64,000 bases of DNA from Spongiihabitans sp965206355 (GTDB lineage: Bacteria; Pseudomonadota; Gammaproteobacteria; Arenicellales; Poriferihabitantaceae), in contig OZ242212.1 in assembly GCA_965206355.1 (NCBI GenBank), positions 2,046,001 through 2,110,000 of the forward strand, written 5' to 3'. The position numbers and the translations under genes were made by a program. Position 1 is the stretch's first letter. Every line of letters begins with the position of its first letter. Shown piece after piece: positions 17,972 to 26,401 of this stretch. The notes under the pieces were generated by a model, which was not told where the DNA came from, searched no databases, and saw only the letters and a program-made list of their open reading frames with translations.

Positions 17972-18328
17972 ATGCTGACCAATTATGTTCCGATTTTACT
18001 GTTCATCCTGATGGGCTTGGGTCTGGGTGCCGTGGCAATCGCTGTGGGTAAGGTGCTTGCTCCCAATAACCCTGACGACCAAAAACTCTCACCCTATGAA
18101 TGTGGGTTTGAGGCTTTTGAGGATTCCAGAATGAAGTTTGATGTACGTTATTATCTGGTCGCGATTCTGTTTATTATTTTTGATCTTGAAATTGCGTTTC
18201 TATTTCCATGGGCGATTGTGTTGGATGAGATAGGTGTTTTCGGGTTTTGGGCAATGATGTTATTTCTTGGCATTTTGGTTATCGGCTTCATCTACGAGTG
18301 GAAAAAAGGCGCGTTGGAATGGGAGTAA
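17972..18328 (+). CDS. nuoA: NADH-quinone oxidoreductase subunit A
   Basis: The 118-residue subunit has three transmembrane helices and the family signature LSPYECGFEAFEDSRMKFD followed by RYYLVAILFIIFDLEIAFLF, whose Cys-containing loop lies near the quinone cavity. It is part of the membrane arm at the junction with the peripheral arm of complex I. It is the first gene of the nuo operon; nuoB follows after 6 bp. Confidence 0.97.
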   Translation: MLTNYVPILLFILMGLGLGAVAIAVGKVLAPNNPDDQKLSPYECGFEAFEDSRMKFDVRYYLVAILFIIFDLEIAFLFPWAIVLDEIGVFGFWAMMLFLGILVIGFIYEWKKGALEWE

Positions 18329-18334
18329 GTCAAT

Positions 18335-18811
18335 ATGGCTCTTGAAGGCAAGTTGTCGGCAGGTTTTGCTACGGCAAAACTTGATGACCTGATAAACTGG
18401 GCGCGTACCGGCTCAATGTGGCCGATGACCTTTGGTCTCGCCTGTTGTGCGGTGGAAATGATGCAAGCGGGAGCTGCACGTTATGACCTTGATCGTTTTG
18501 GCATTATATTTCGTCCCAGCCCCAGACAATCCGATGTTATGATTGTTGCTGGCACGCTGACCAATAAAATGGCACCGGCTTTACGCAAGGTTTACGATCA
18601 GATGGCAGAACCGCGTTGGGTCATTTCTATGGGTTCGTGTGCCAACGGGGGTGGCTACTACCATTATTCCTATTCCGTAGTACGCGGTTGCGATCGCATT
18701 GTGCCTGTGGATGTTTATGTACCCGGTTGCCCACCAACCGCGGAAGCCCTTATTTATGGTATTTTACAGTTGCAGAAGAAAATAAAGAAAACCAATACCA
18801 TTGCCCGATAG
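18335..18811 (+). CDS. nuoB: NADH-quinone oxidoreductase subunit B
   Basis: The 158-residue subunit carries the terminal 4Fe-4S cluster N2. Its ligands are visible in LACCAVEMMQAG (adjacent cysteines), SMGSCANGGGYYHYS and VYVPGCPPTAEALIYG. It passes electrons to quinone in the peripheral arm. It is 6 bp from nuoA; a 77-bp gap precedes nuoC. Confidence 0.98.
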   Translation: MALEGKLSAGFATAKLDDLINWARTGSMWPMTFGLACCAVEMMQAGAARYDLDRFGIIFRPSPRQSDVMIVAGTLTNKMAPALRKVYDQMAEPRWVISMGSCANGGGYYHYSYSVVRGCDRIVPVDVYVPGCPPTAEALIYGILQLQKKIKKTNTIAR

Positions 18812-18888
18812 TCGCCATTTAATGCGCAGCAGATAACCCACTAACCGCCGTCTGCACCGCTATCAATACCTGTGCCCTACTTACAAAT

Positions 18889-19650
18889 ATGGCTACAACA
18901 TGCCCACAATATATCCGCGAGATGAATGAGTTACGATTAAGAGAAGCCTTGCCCACCCTGTTGGGCGATGTGCTGTTGTCTGATCGGCTGGAGTTTGGCG
19001 AACTGACCTGCGAAATAAAATATCAGGACATCAAAAGCGTCTGTCAAACACTGCGCGATCACCCCGACACCCAATTTGATCAGCTTATTGATTTGTGTGG
19101 CATAGATTATTCCACCTATGCTGTCGAGGACAATACCCACGCTCATCAAAGCAGCAGTCATAAAGGTTCAATCCAAACAGAAGCAGACCAGACAGAAACA
19201 GATCAGACAAAAGCAAACCATAAAAAGGCAAAGAACCATAGTCGCTATGCGGTGGTGTATCATCTGCTGTCATTAAACCACAATTTCCGCCTGCGCTTAC
19301 GCACCACATTGGACGCTGAAAAATCAGGGGGGCAGCCAAGTACCGAATCGGTCATTGATATTTGGGCAACTGCAAATTGGTTTGAACGAGAAGCCTTTGA
19401 CTTGCTGGGCATTATGTTCACTGGACACCCCGATCTGCGGCGTTTGCTGACCGACTACGGTTTCATTGGTCATCCGTTTCGCAAGGATTTCCCCTTATTC
19501 GGTCAGGTTGAAATGCGTTACGATGAGGAACAAGGTCGGGTCATTTATCAACCCGTGACCATAGAGGAGCGAATATTGACACCCCGAACCATCAGAAAAG
19601 ACAGTTTTGTCAAGACTGCCCATAATGGCGCGGATGAGGCATCAAAATAA
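18889..19650 (+). CDS. nuoC: NADH-quinone oxidoreductase subunit C
   Basis: The 253-residue 30-kDa-type subunit has the conserved WFEREAFDLLGIMFTGHPDL and GFIGHPFRKDFPLFGQVEMR near residues 163-205. Residues ~80-118 form a hydrophilic, repetitive insertion (QTEADQTETDQTKANHKKAK) within the N-terminal domain that I do not expect in the standard protein; it is likely a surface loop. Its stop overlaps the nuoD ATG by one base. NuoC and NuoD are separate, unlike the fused NuoCD of E. coli. Confidence 0.96.
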   Translation: MATTCPQYIREMNELRLREALPTLLGDVLLSDRLEFGELTCEIKYQDIKSVCQTLRDHPDTQFDQLIDLCGIDYSTYAVEDNTHAHQSSSHKGSIQTEADQTETDQTKANHKKAKNHSRYAVVYHLLSLNHNFRLRLRTTLDAEKSGGQPSTESVIDIWATANWFEREAFDLLGIMFTGHPDLRRLLTDYGFIGHPFRKDFPLFGQVEMRYDEEQGRVIYQPVTIEERILTPRTIRKDSFVKTAHNGADEASK

Positions 19651-20903
19651 TGGCAGAAATCAGAAACTATACGATGAATTTTGGGCCGCAGCACCCGGCT
19701 GCCCACGGTGTCCTGCGGGTTATTATGGAAATGGACGGAGAGGTTATTGAACGTTGCGACCCGCACATCGGGCTACTCCATCGCGCCACCGAAAAACTCG
19801 CCGAGTCCAAGCCCTATAACCAGAGCATCGGCTATATGGATCGGCTTGATTATGTGTCAATGATGTGCAATGAACACGCCTATGTGTTAGCCATTGAAAA
19901 AATGCTGGGGGTAACGCCGCCCATTCGAGCGCAGTATATCCGCGTCCTATTTGATGAAATTACCCGTATCCTCAATCACTGTTTATGGCTTGGGGCACAT
20001 GCGTTGGATGTCGGGGCAATGACGGTATTTTTATATTGTTTCCGCGAACGTGAAGATTTGATGGATTGTTATGAGGCGGTTTCTGGTGCGCGTATGCACG
20101 CGACTTATTATCGTCCGGGTGGTGTCTATCGGGATCTACCCGGGCAAATGCCGAAATATGCACCAACGCAACGTCATTCCGATGAACAAACCAAAGCACG
20201 CAATGCCGACCGCGAAGGTTCCTTACTCGATTTCATTGAAGCCTTTAGCACGCGATTTCCGCACTATGTTGACGAATATGAAACATTGTTAAGCGACAAT
20301 CGTATCTGGAAACAACGTACTGTTGATATTGGCATTGTCAGCCCGGAACGTGCTAAGGCACTGGGTTTTACCGGGCCGATGTTGCGCGGTTCTGGTGTTG
20401 AATGGGATTTGCGGAAAAAACAACCGTATGAAGTTTACGCACAGATGGATTTTGATATTCCGGTCGGCAACAACGGCGACTGTTATGATCGCTATCTGGT
20501 TCGTGTGGAAGAGATGCGACAATCGAACCGGATTATAAAACAATGTGTGGACTGGTTACGCAAAAATCCGGGAGCGGTTATTGTTGATGACCATAAGTTG
20601 ATTCCACCGTCCCGAGAAAATATGAAAGGCGATATGGAATCGCTGATTCACCATTTCAAATTGTTTACCGAAGGCTATTGTGTGCCCGCGGGAGAGGCTT
20701 ATGCCGCCATTGAACACCCGAAAGGTGAGTTCGGTATTTATCTGCTTTCCGATGGTAGCAACAAACCTTATCGGCTAAAAATTCGGGCCCCGGGCTTTCC
20801 GCATTTGGCCGCATTGCATGAAATGTCGCAGGGGCATATGCTAGCGGATATGGTGGCCATCATCGGTTCTCAGGATATTGTTTTCGGGGAGATCGACCGC
20901 TGA
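19650..20903 (+). CDS. nuoD: NADH-quinone oxidoreductase subunit D
   Basis: The 417-residue 49-kDa-type subunit forms the quinone pocket with NuoB. Signature segments are MNFGPQHPAAHGVLR at the N-terminus, GLLHRATEKLAE, YMDRLDYVSMMCNEHAY, and GSGVEWDLRK. The C-terminal DMVAIIGSQDIVFGEIDR is typical. It overlaps nuoC by one base and nuoE by one base (TGATG), so the block is translationally coupled. Confidence 0.98.
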   Translation: MAEIRNYTMNFGPQHPAAHGVLRVIMEMDGEVIERCDPHIGLLHRATEKLAESKPYNQSIGYMDRLDYVSMMCNEHAYVLAIEKMLGVTPPIRAQYIRVLFDEITRILNHCLWLGAHALDVGAMTVFLYCFREREDLMDCYEAVSGARMHATYYRPGGVYRDLPGQMPKYAPTQRHSDEQTKARNADREGSLLDFIEAFSTRFPHYVDEYETLLSDNRIWKQRTVDIGIVSPERAKALGFTGPMLRGSGVEWDLRKKQPYEVYAQMDFDIPVGNNGDCYDRYLVRVEEMRQSNRIIKQCVDWLRKNPGAVIVDDHKLIPPSRENMKGDMESLIHHFKLFTEGYCVPAGEAYAAIEHPKGEFGIYLLSDGSNKPYRLKIRAPGFPHLAALHEMSQGHMLADMVAIIGSQDIVFGEIDR

Positions 20904-21370
20904 TGCTCTCCGACGCATCTCTCGCGGCGATCGAACGGGAACTCGCCAAATACCCCGAAGACCGGCGCCAGTCGGCATTGATGGCGGCGCTGCGCATCGC
21001 TCAGGATGAACATAACTGGTTGAGTGATGCGCTTATTGAATATGTTGCCGAGGTCATTCAGGTGGCACCGATTCGTGCTTATGAAGTCGCCACATTTTAT
21101 TCGATGTATGAACTAAAACCGGTCGGCAAACATAAAATCAATGTCTGCACCAATATTTCCTGTCTGTTGCGTGGTTGTGATGAGGTGGTCAGCCATTTAC
21201 AGCATAAATTGGGTATCGGTTTTGGTGAAACAACTGCAGACGGTAAGTTTACGCTGAAAGAAGTAGAATGTCTGGCCGCCTGCGCGGGTGCGCCGATGAT
21301 GCAGGTTGACCACGACTACCACGAAAACCTCACCCCCGCGCGCATTGACGAGATTTTGGACGGGGTTTGA
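20903..21370 (+). CDS. nuoE: NADH-quinone oxidoreductase subunit E
   Basis: The 155-residue 24-kDa-type subunit holds the 2Fe-2S cluster N1a. Its ligands lie in NVCTNISCLLRGCDE (C-x4-C pattern) and VECLAACAGAPMMQVD. It is in the NADH-oxidising tip with NuoF. Normally nuoF follows at once, but here the coding sequence ends at 21370 and a ~5-kb modification cassette separates it from nuoF at 26402. Confidence 0.97.
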   Translation: MLSDASLAAIERELAKYPEDRRQSALMAALRIAQDEHNWLSDALIEYVAEVIQVAPIRAYEVATFYSMYELKPVGKHKINVCTNISCLLRGCDEVVSHLQHKLGIGFGETTADGKFTLKEVECLAACAGAPMMQVDHDYHENLTPARIDEILDGV

Positions 21371-21426
21371 TTCGAGCAAGTATTTACAAGTATCAAATGC
21401 ATTCCAACAGCCTACGAAACTAAAAA

Positions 21427-22569
21427 ATGTCGACTGACAATAGCGCAGTATTTACGGCAATCCACACGGAATTGCTTGATGAGTACCAGCAAAACCACAA
21501 CCATCCATGGGTTGTTGGTTATTCCGGCGGCAAAGATAGCACGCTGGTAGCACACCTGGTGTTCGAGATGTTATTATCCCTGCCACCAAGTATGCGAACG
21601 CGGCATGTACACATAGTGTCCAATGACACATTGGTTGAAAGCCCGTTGGTTATTCGCCACACCACCAAAAGTTTGCGTGAAATCGGTACAGCAGCAACAG
21701 TATTTCGGTTACCTGTCAAAACCCATATGACACGCCCGGATGCCAATCAGTCTTTTTGGGTAAATTTGATTGGGCGAGGATATCCATCACCAAACCGATC
21801 ATTCCGATGGTGCACTGACCGTATGAAAATTCAACCCACCAGCCGATATATCAAAGAGCGCATCAATGTCTCCGGTGAAGTGATACTGCTGTTGGGCGTA
21901 CGACGCTCCGAAAGTGCGTCTCGCAGCAGGTCGGTGGCGCGCTACGATAATGGTGGGCGACTTAATCCACATGGTGATCTGGCCAAATGCATGGTATTTC
22001 GTCCCATCGTTGATCTTTCGACCGATGAGGTATGGGAGTACTTGGCGAACAACGATTCACCGTGGGGCGGTTCGCATGCTAATTTAATCAAACTATACCG
22101 CGACGCTGGCGGCGGCGAGTGCCCGGTGGTCACGCAAAAATCGGACACCCCTTCATGCGGGACACGGTCATCGCGATTTGGTTGCTGGACATGCACGGTG
22201 GTGGATAAAGATCGCAGCCTTGCGGGGTTCGTAGAAGCCGGGTTTGGTGAGTTTGAACCGCTTATGGATTTTCGCGATTGGCTGGTGTCTATTCGCAACG
22301 ATCCGAACAGGCGACAAGCCCGCAGGCGAAACGGGCGCATTACAATGACCCGAGATGGTACTTTTGTGCCGGGCCCCTTTACAATCCAAGCCCGGTCTGA
22401 AATTATGGGGCGCCTGCAAGCATTACAAACCGAAACCAATCAAACATTGATTAGCGATGATGAAATTGATGCCATCCATAAAATTTGGGTCGAGGATATC
22501 GTTCGATCAACCGACACACAGCCCATGCAAGTGTGTGTAATCAACAAGAGAAAAACAAATGTCGCATAA
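21427..22569 (+). CDS. dndC: DndC-like PAPS reductase-family protein (DNA phosphorothioation)
   Basis: The 380-residue protein has an N-terminal PP-loop SGGKDST at residues 33-39, the ATP-pyrophosphatase motif of the PAPS reductase/DndC family. Cysteines at 129 (FRWCTDRMK), 232 (GGECPVV), 244, 253 and 256 (C-x8-C-x2-C) could bind a 4Fe-4S cluster, as in DndC, which activates DNA phosphate and inserts sulfur into the backbone. It is shorter than the ~500-residue DndC proteins I know. It starts 56 bp after nuoE without a clear ribosome site and overlaps the next small gene by 11 bp. PAPS reductase itself is less likely, given the DndD-like and DndE-like neighbours. Family call is good; sulfur insertion here is inference. 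Confidence 0.8.
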   Translation: MSTDNSAVFTAIHTELLDEYQQNHNHPWVVGYSGGKDSTLVAHLVFEMLLSLPPSMRTRHVHIVSNDTLVESPLVIRHTTKSLREIGTAATVFRLPVKTHMTRPDANQSFWVNLIGRGYPSPNRSFRWCTDRMKIQPTSRYIKERINVSGEVILLLGVRRSESASRSRSVARYDNGGRLNPHGDLAKCMVFRPIVDLSTDEVWEYLANNDSPWGGSHANLIKLYRDAGGGECPVVTQKSDTPSCGTRSSRFGCWTCTVVDKDRSLAGFVEAGFGEFEPLMDFRDWLVSIRNDPNRRQARRRNGRITMTRDGTFVPGPFTIQARSEIMGRLQALQTETNQTLISDDEIDAIHKIWVEDIVRSTDTQPMQVCVINKRKTNVA

Positions 22570-22756
22570 TCACATCGTGCTGTTGAATAATCCGGAAAGC
22601 CGCGAAATGGTCGAGAGATTGTGCGCAGAACATGGGTTTGAATTTACGGTGTTTGAGGAGTTGATTGAGGCCGAGATGAAGCAAATCGGCAAACTAAAAA
22701 AGCATGGACTGTGGTTAGATTTTGACGAGATACTTGACCGTATTGAAATAGAATAA
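22559..22756 (+). CDS. Small acidic protein of the DndC-DndD cassette
   Basis: This 65-residue acidic protein lies between dndC and dndD, overlapping the first by 11 bp and preceding the second by 7 bp. That coupling makes it a real gene. It is predicted to be helical (EMVERLCAEHGFEFTVFEEL, then EAEMKQIGKLKKHGLWLDF) with no catalytic motif. It is too short and dissimilar to be DndE, whose domain instead appears fused to the ATPase two genes on. I recall database families named only as small proteins associated with DNA-modification systems, which may be related. A role as an adaptor between the sulfurtransferase and the ATPase is speculation. Confidence 0.75.
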   Translation: MSHNHIVLLNNPESREMVERLCAEHGFEFTVFEELIEAEMKQIGKLKKHGLWLDFDEILDRIEIE

Positions 22757-22763
22757 TGCTGCC

Positions 22764-24827
22764 ATGTATATTCGCCGAATAGAACTAAATAACTGGAAAG
22801 CATACCAATCTGCTGTTTTTGAATTTCCAGCACCCTCCGACAATCAAAATATTGTTTTGATTGGGGCACGCAATGGTTATGGGAAGACCAGTTTGTTTCA
22901 AGCAATTTTACTTGGCATGTATGGCAAGGACGGCTTTGATTTGATAAAACGATCGCTGTTGTCTGGCAGGGATGGACAATACAGTTCGTACTCCAACTTT
23001 CTCAAAAGTGTTTTGCATAAAAATGCCATTGGTGAAGGGGCGAGATCATGTGCGATTAAAATTAAATTTGTTAATGGCAGCCAAACTCCGATAGAGATTG
23101 ACAGGCGTTGGTATTTTAGTTCTGCGGGTGTTCATCTTGCGAAAGACGATCAGGTGGACATATTCGAATCCGATAACCGTACCCCAGTGGGACCAGCGAA
23201 TAAAAATGAAGATCCTATCGTTTGGAAGCGTAATTATATCGAACGCGCTCTGCTTCCTCCTAATCTGTCGTCATTCTTTTTGTTTGATGGTGAAAAAGCA
23301 AGCATTTTTGCTGACCACGATATGGCAGTACAAGTCAAAATGGGGATCACTGGATTGCTTGGCATCCCCATCATTCAAGAACTAGCGGAAGATTTACGAT
23401 CATATGTAATCGCTCGTAAGCCGAAAGCCCCGAATGTGTCAGACGATACTATTGCGGAGTCAGAAAATACTCGCACCCAACTAAAAAAACAGTTGGACCA
23501 ACAAGAAAAGCTTTGGAATGATGCCCAATGTGAATTAACACAACTCAAACACGACAGAGACAGTATTTTGCAAGAACTTATGTCCTTTGGTGTTGACTCA
23601 CAAACGAACATCCGCCAAAAAACAGAACAACTTTCTAAGTTGGAAAATGAAATAGCCAATAAAGAAGAACAACTATCCAATTTGCTCGCCACCGACATAG
23701 CGCTTGCATTAGCGGGAAGGAGCTTGCGGAAAAATCTGGCTACGCGACTAAAAAGCGAAAGCACGCTCAACAAATGGGAAGCCGGCAAACAACAAGGAGA
23801 TAGCCGGATAGATGCTTTCATTGACGCGCTGAGCAAAGGAATGACTGAAATTGCGCCGCCTATCTATGCTAGTCAGCGCACACGTATTTTGGAAATCGCC
23901 CGCGCAGCATGGGAGAAATTGTGGTTTCCTCCGCCTGAAAATTGCGCTCGTGACTATTTGCATCCCTATTTAACTGAAGGGGAACGGGGAACGGTCACAC
24001 AACACTTGGAAAAATTAAATACGGTTAGCGCACCGCAGATCATATCATTGCTCGCGTCTATCAAGTCCGCCGGAATAAAACAGAAGGAGTTGAGGGCTGA
24101 AGTCAACCGTCTTGCCGCAATAGAACCTCATTTACAAGAAAAGCGAAATCTGCTGACTCCTCTGAACAAGAATATCGACGCTCTGAATCAACAAATTGGA
24201 GAAATACGTCGTAAAAAAACCTCATTGGACGCAAAAATTAACAGCAAGAATGAGGAGTTGGGTCGACTCTACACAAAAAAAGACAGTGCAAAGCCGCATG
24301 CTCGGAGAAATTATCGTGCTACTAAAGTAGCAAACATGATCGATGCAATTGTGAACGATGCTGTGCCCAGTCAGATAAATGCGATCGCCGGAGCAATGAC
24401 AAGCGCGTATAAGGATATTGCACACAAAGGACTTGTGGAAAAAATTGATATTGATGACCAATGCGGTGTCAAATTGCTGAATGGAGATGGGGAGGATGTA
24501 CGCGATCTTGATACATCAGCTGGTGAGAAACAAATATTCACTCAAGCGTTAATTTCTGCGATTTCGGCGGTATCGGGTCGTGCCTTCCCGATGGTCATAG
24601 ACACGCCGCTTGGCAGACTAGATAAACGGCACCGAGTGGGCGTCCTACGACATTTGGTAAAACCACACAGACAAGTGATACTGCTGTCTACTGACACCGA
24701 AGTAGTCCAGGAGTACTTGTGTGCAATTGAATCACAAATTCAGAAAAAGTACTTGATTAACCACGATGTTGTGACTGGTACATCAACCGCAACGGTCGGG
24801 TATTTTGACTCGGAGGTGACGGAATGA
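22764..24827 (+). CDS. dndD: DndD-like SMC/Rad50-type ATPase
   Basis: The 687-residue protein has an N-terminal ABC-type half (FPAPSDNQNIVLIGARNGYGKTS; P-loop GARNGYGKTS at 34-43), a coiled-coil middle (~215-510, Glu/Lys/Gln-rich heptads), and a C-terminal half with the signature DTSAGEKQIF near 583 and Walker B PMVIDTPLGRLDKRHR near 612. This is the layout of DndD, which hydrolyses ATP for DNA nicking or conformational work during phosphorothioation. LSSFFLFDGEKASIFA near residue 170 is also typical of DndD-type ATPases. It overlaps the next gene by 4 bp (ATGA), so stoichiometric co-translation is expected. Confidence 0.85.
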   Translation: MYIRRIELNNWKAYQSAVFEFPAPSDNQNIVLIGARNGYGKTSLFQAILLGMYGKDGFDLIKRSLLSGRDGQYSSYSNFLKSVLHKNAIGEGARSCAIKIKFVNGSQTPIEIDRRWYFSSAGVHLAKDDQVDIFESDNRTPVGPANKNEDPIVWKRNYIERALLPPNLSSFFLFDGEKASIFADHDMAVQVKMGITGLLGIPIIQELAEDLRSYVIARKPKAPNVSDDTIAESENTRTQLKKQLDQQEKLWNDAQCELTQLKHDRDSILQELMSFGVDSQTNIRQKTEQLSKLENEIANKEEQLSNLLATDIALALAGRSLRKNLATRLKSESTLNKWEAGKQQGDSRIDAFIDALSKGMTEIAPPIYASQRTRILEIARAAWEKLWFPPPENCARDYLHPYLTEGERGTVTQHLEKLNTVSAPQIISLLASIKSAGIKQKELRAEVNRLAAIEPHLQEKRNLLTPLNKNIDALNQQIGEIRRKKTSLDAKINSKNEELGRLYTKKDSAKPHARRNYRATKVANMIDAIVNDAVPSQINAIAGAMTSAYKDIAHKGLVEKIDIDDQCGVKLLNGDGEDVRDLDTSAGEKQIFTQALISAISAVSGRAFPMVIDTPLGRLDKRHRVGVLRHLVKPHRQVILLSTDTEVVQEYLCAIESQIQKKYLINHDVVTGTSTATVGYFDSEVTE

Positions 24828-26383
24828 GTATTTCAATGGTGGAGGTTACTGGTGCGAATTTTCGCACCGATGGTAAAAGCGACAACACCAACACCCAGTT
24901 CATGGATCACCTTGGGATGCGGTTGCGTTATCTACCCGCCCGCCTTGCCATTTCCAGATCACTATCAATAGTTTCTCCAGTGACGACATTTAGCGGGAAA
25001 AACGATGGAAAGACCATCAAAGGCGATACCCTGTTCGGTAACGATGCAACCCTACTGGTTTGGGTTTCACTTATCGTGGAACATGCCGGTGATCGCGATA
25101 TGGACATAAAAAAATTAATTGATTTAGTCGCCGGACATTGGCGCAGGGGCATCGACATCCTTGATAAGGAATGGAAACAGTCTAACGACATTGAGGAATT
25201 TGTAGCTAGATTAGTGGATGTAGCAGAGTTGCCGCGCGATGGTGGGCATACAACCGTTGTCCCTGACAACTACGGCGATGCGATTGCTCTTCCTGCATCA
25301 AACATCACCGTGCCTATCGGCGAAGTTTCCAAAGACACTACAACCAATAAAAACGTGTTGTGGAATTTGAACGGGGCGGGTGGGTCGCCGCATAGCGCGA
25401 TTATGGGCGGGGTCGGTTCGGGCAAAACCCGAACGGCGGTTGCCATGCTGAAAAGCATTCGCGAACAAACACAGGTGCCTTTAATCGCCTTTGACTTTAA
25501 GGGTGACCTGGGCACCGATGACAATGGCAATGGCTATCACATTGAGAAAATTTTTAATGCGGACATTTCTGCACCGCCACGACGACCCATACCATTGAAT
25601 GTTTTTTTATTAAATTCAAGAGATGACATAGATATCGCAGAAGCAGCGTCACGTTTCCGTGATGCATTTGATCACTTAAAAGTCGGGCAATTTGGCGCGA
25701 AACAGAGGGACGCAATACACGAAGCTGCAACAGCCGCATTAACAACACACGAAGTGTGCGAGATCACACATATACGAGATGCGTTAGAGAGAGTGTACGA
25801 AGAACGGGAATACAAAGAAGACGGTGCCATTTCCACGATGCGAGACATTTGCCGCTTCCCATTGTTTGAGCCTAGATTTACTCCTTCAGCTTTTTTTACA
25901 AATAATCATTTAATTAAACTGCCGCCTAATATAGCGGGAGACAACCGAAAATTGATTGTCAATCTAGTATTAAACGCTTTGGATCAATACCTTAACAGTC
26001 TAGCAGATTCTCAAACCAATGATGACGGAGCACGAGCATTGCGAGTTTTGTGTATGGTGGACGAAGCGCATCAAATTTTAGGACAAAAACTACCCTCTCT
26101 TTCCAATCTTATGCGCATGAGCAGATCCAAAGGTGGCGCAATTATGCTGGTTTCGCAATCACCGGATGATTTTTCTGGTGTGGAAGATGATTTCTTGAAC
26201 GAGATGGGATTGATCGTCGCCTTCAACACCAACGCTTCGCCACGAAATGTAGGTCGTATTCTTGGCGGAAAGGCTAAATTAACTGGATTGAAAACCGGAC
26301 AGTGTTTTGTAAAACGACGGGAAGACTCGAATAGTAAACGAGTAGTCGCGTGGTCAAACGAAAACCGATCTGATACAGAATAA
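24824..26383 (+). CDS. DndE-domain / HerA-type ATPase fusion (DndEi-like)
   Basis: This 519-residue protein seems to be a fusion. Residues ~25-125 resemble DndE: LRYLPARLAISRSLS, then KTIKGDTLFGND and a C-terminal LIDLVAGHWRRGIDIL. From ~170 a HerA/FtsK-like ATPase begins, with P-loop GGVGSGKTRTAVAM near 195-208, LIAFDFKGDLG, a Walker B LCMVDEAHQIL near 410 and a sensor LVSQSP near 440. The fusion matches what I recall of DndEi, a DndE-helicase fusion reported in a DndCDEi system. The 4-bp overlap with dndD supports a shared complex. An alternative is a DptH-like translocase that only resembles DndE by chance; a profile search would settle it. nuoF starts 18 bp later. Confidence 0.7.
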   Translation: MSISMVEVTGANFRTDGKSDNTNTQFMDHLGMRLRYLPARLAISRSLSIVSPVTTFSGKNDGKTIKGDTLFGNDATLLVWVSLIVEHAGDRDMDIKKLIDLVAGHWRRGIDILDKEWKQSNDIEEFVARLVDVAELPRDGGHTTVVPDNYGDAIALPASNITVPIGEVSKDTTTNKNVLWNLNGAGGSPHSAIMGGVGSGKTRTAVAMLKSIREQTQVPLIAFDFKGDLGTDDNGNGYHIEKIFNADISAPPRRPIPLNVFLLNSRDDIDIAEAASRFRDAFDHLKVGQFGAKQRDAIHEAATAALTTHEVCEITHIRDALERVYEEREYKEDGAISTMRDICRFPLFEPRFTPSAFFTNNHLIKLPPNIAGDNRKLIVNLVLNALDQYLNSLADSQTNDDGARALRVLCMVDEAHQILGQKLPSLSNLMRMSRSKGGAIMLVSQSPDDFSGVEDDFLNEMGLIVAFNTNASPRNVGRILGGKAKLTGLKTGQCFVKRREDSNSKRVVAWSNENRSDTE

Positions 26384-26401
26384 CTGCGACCGACTGGCCA
26401 A

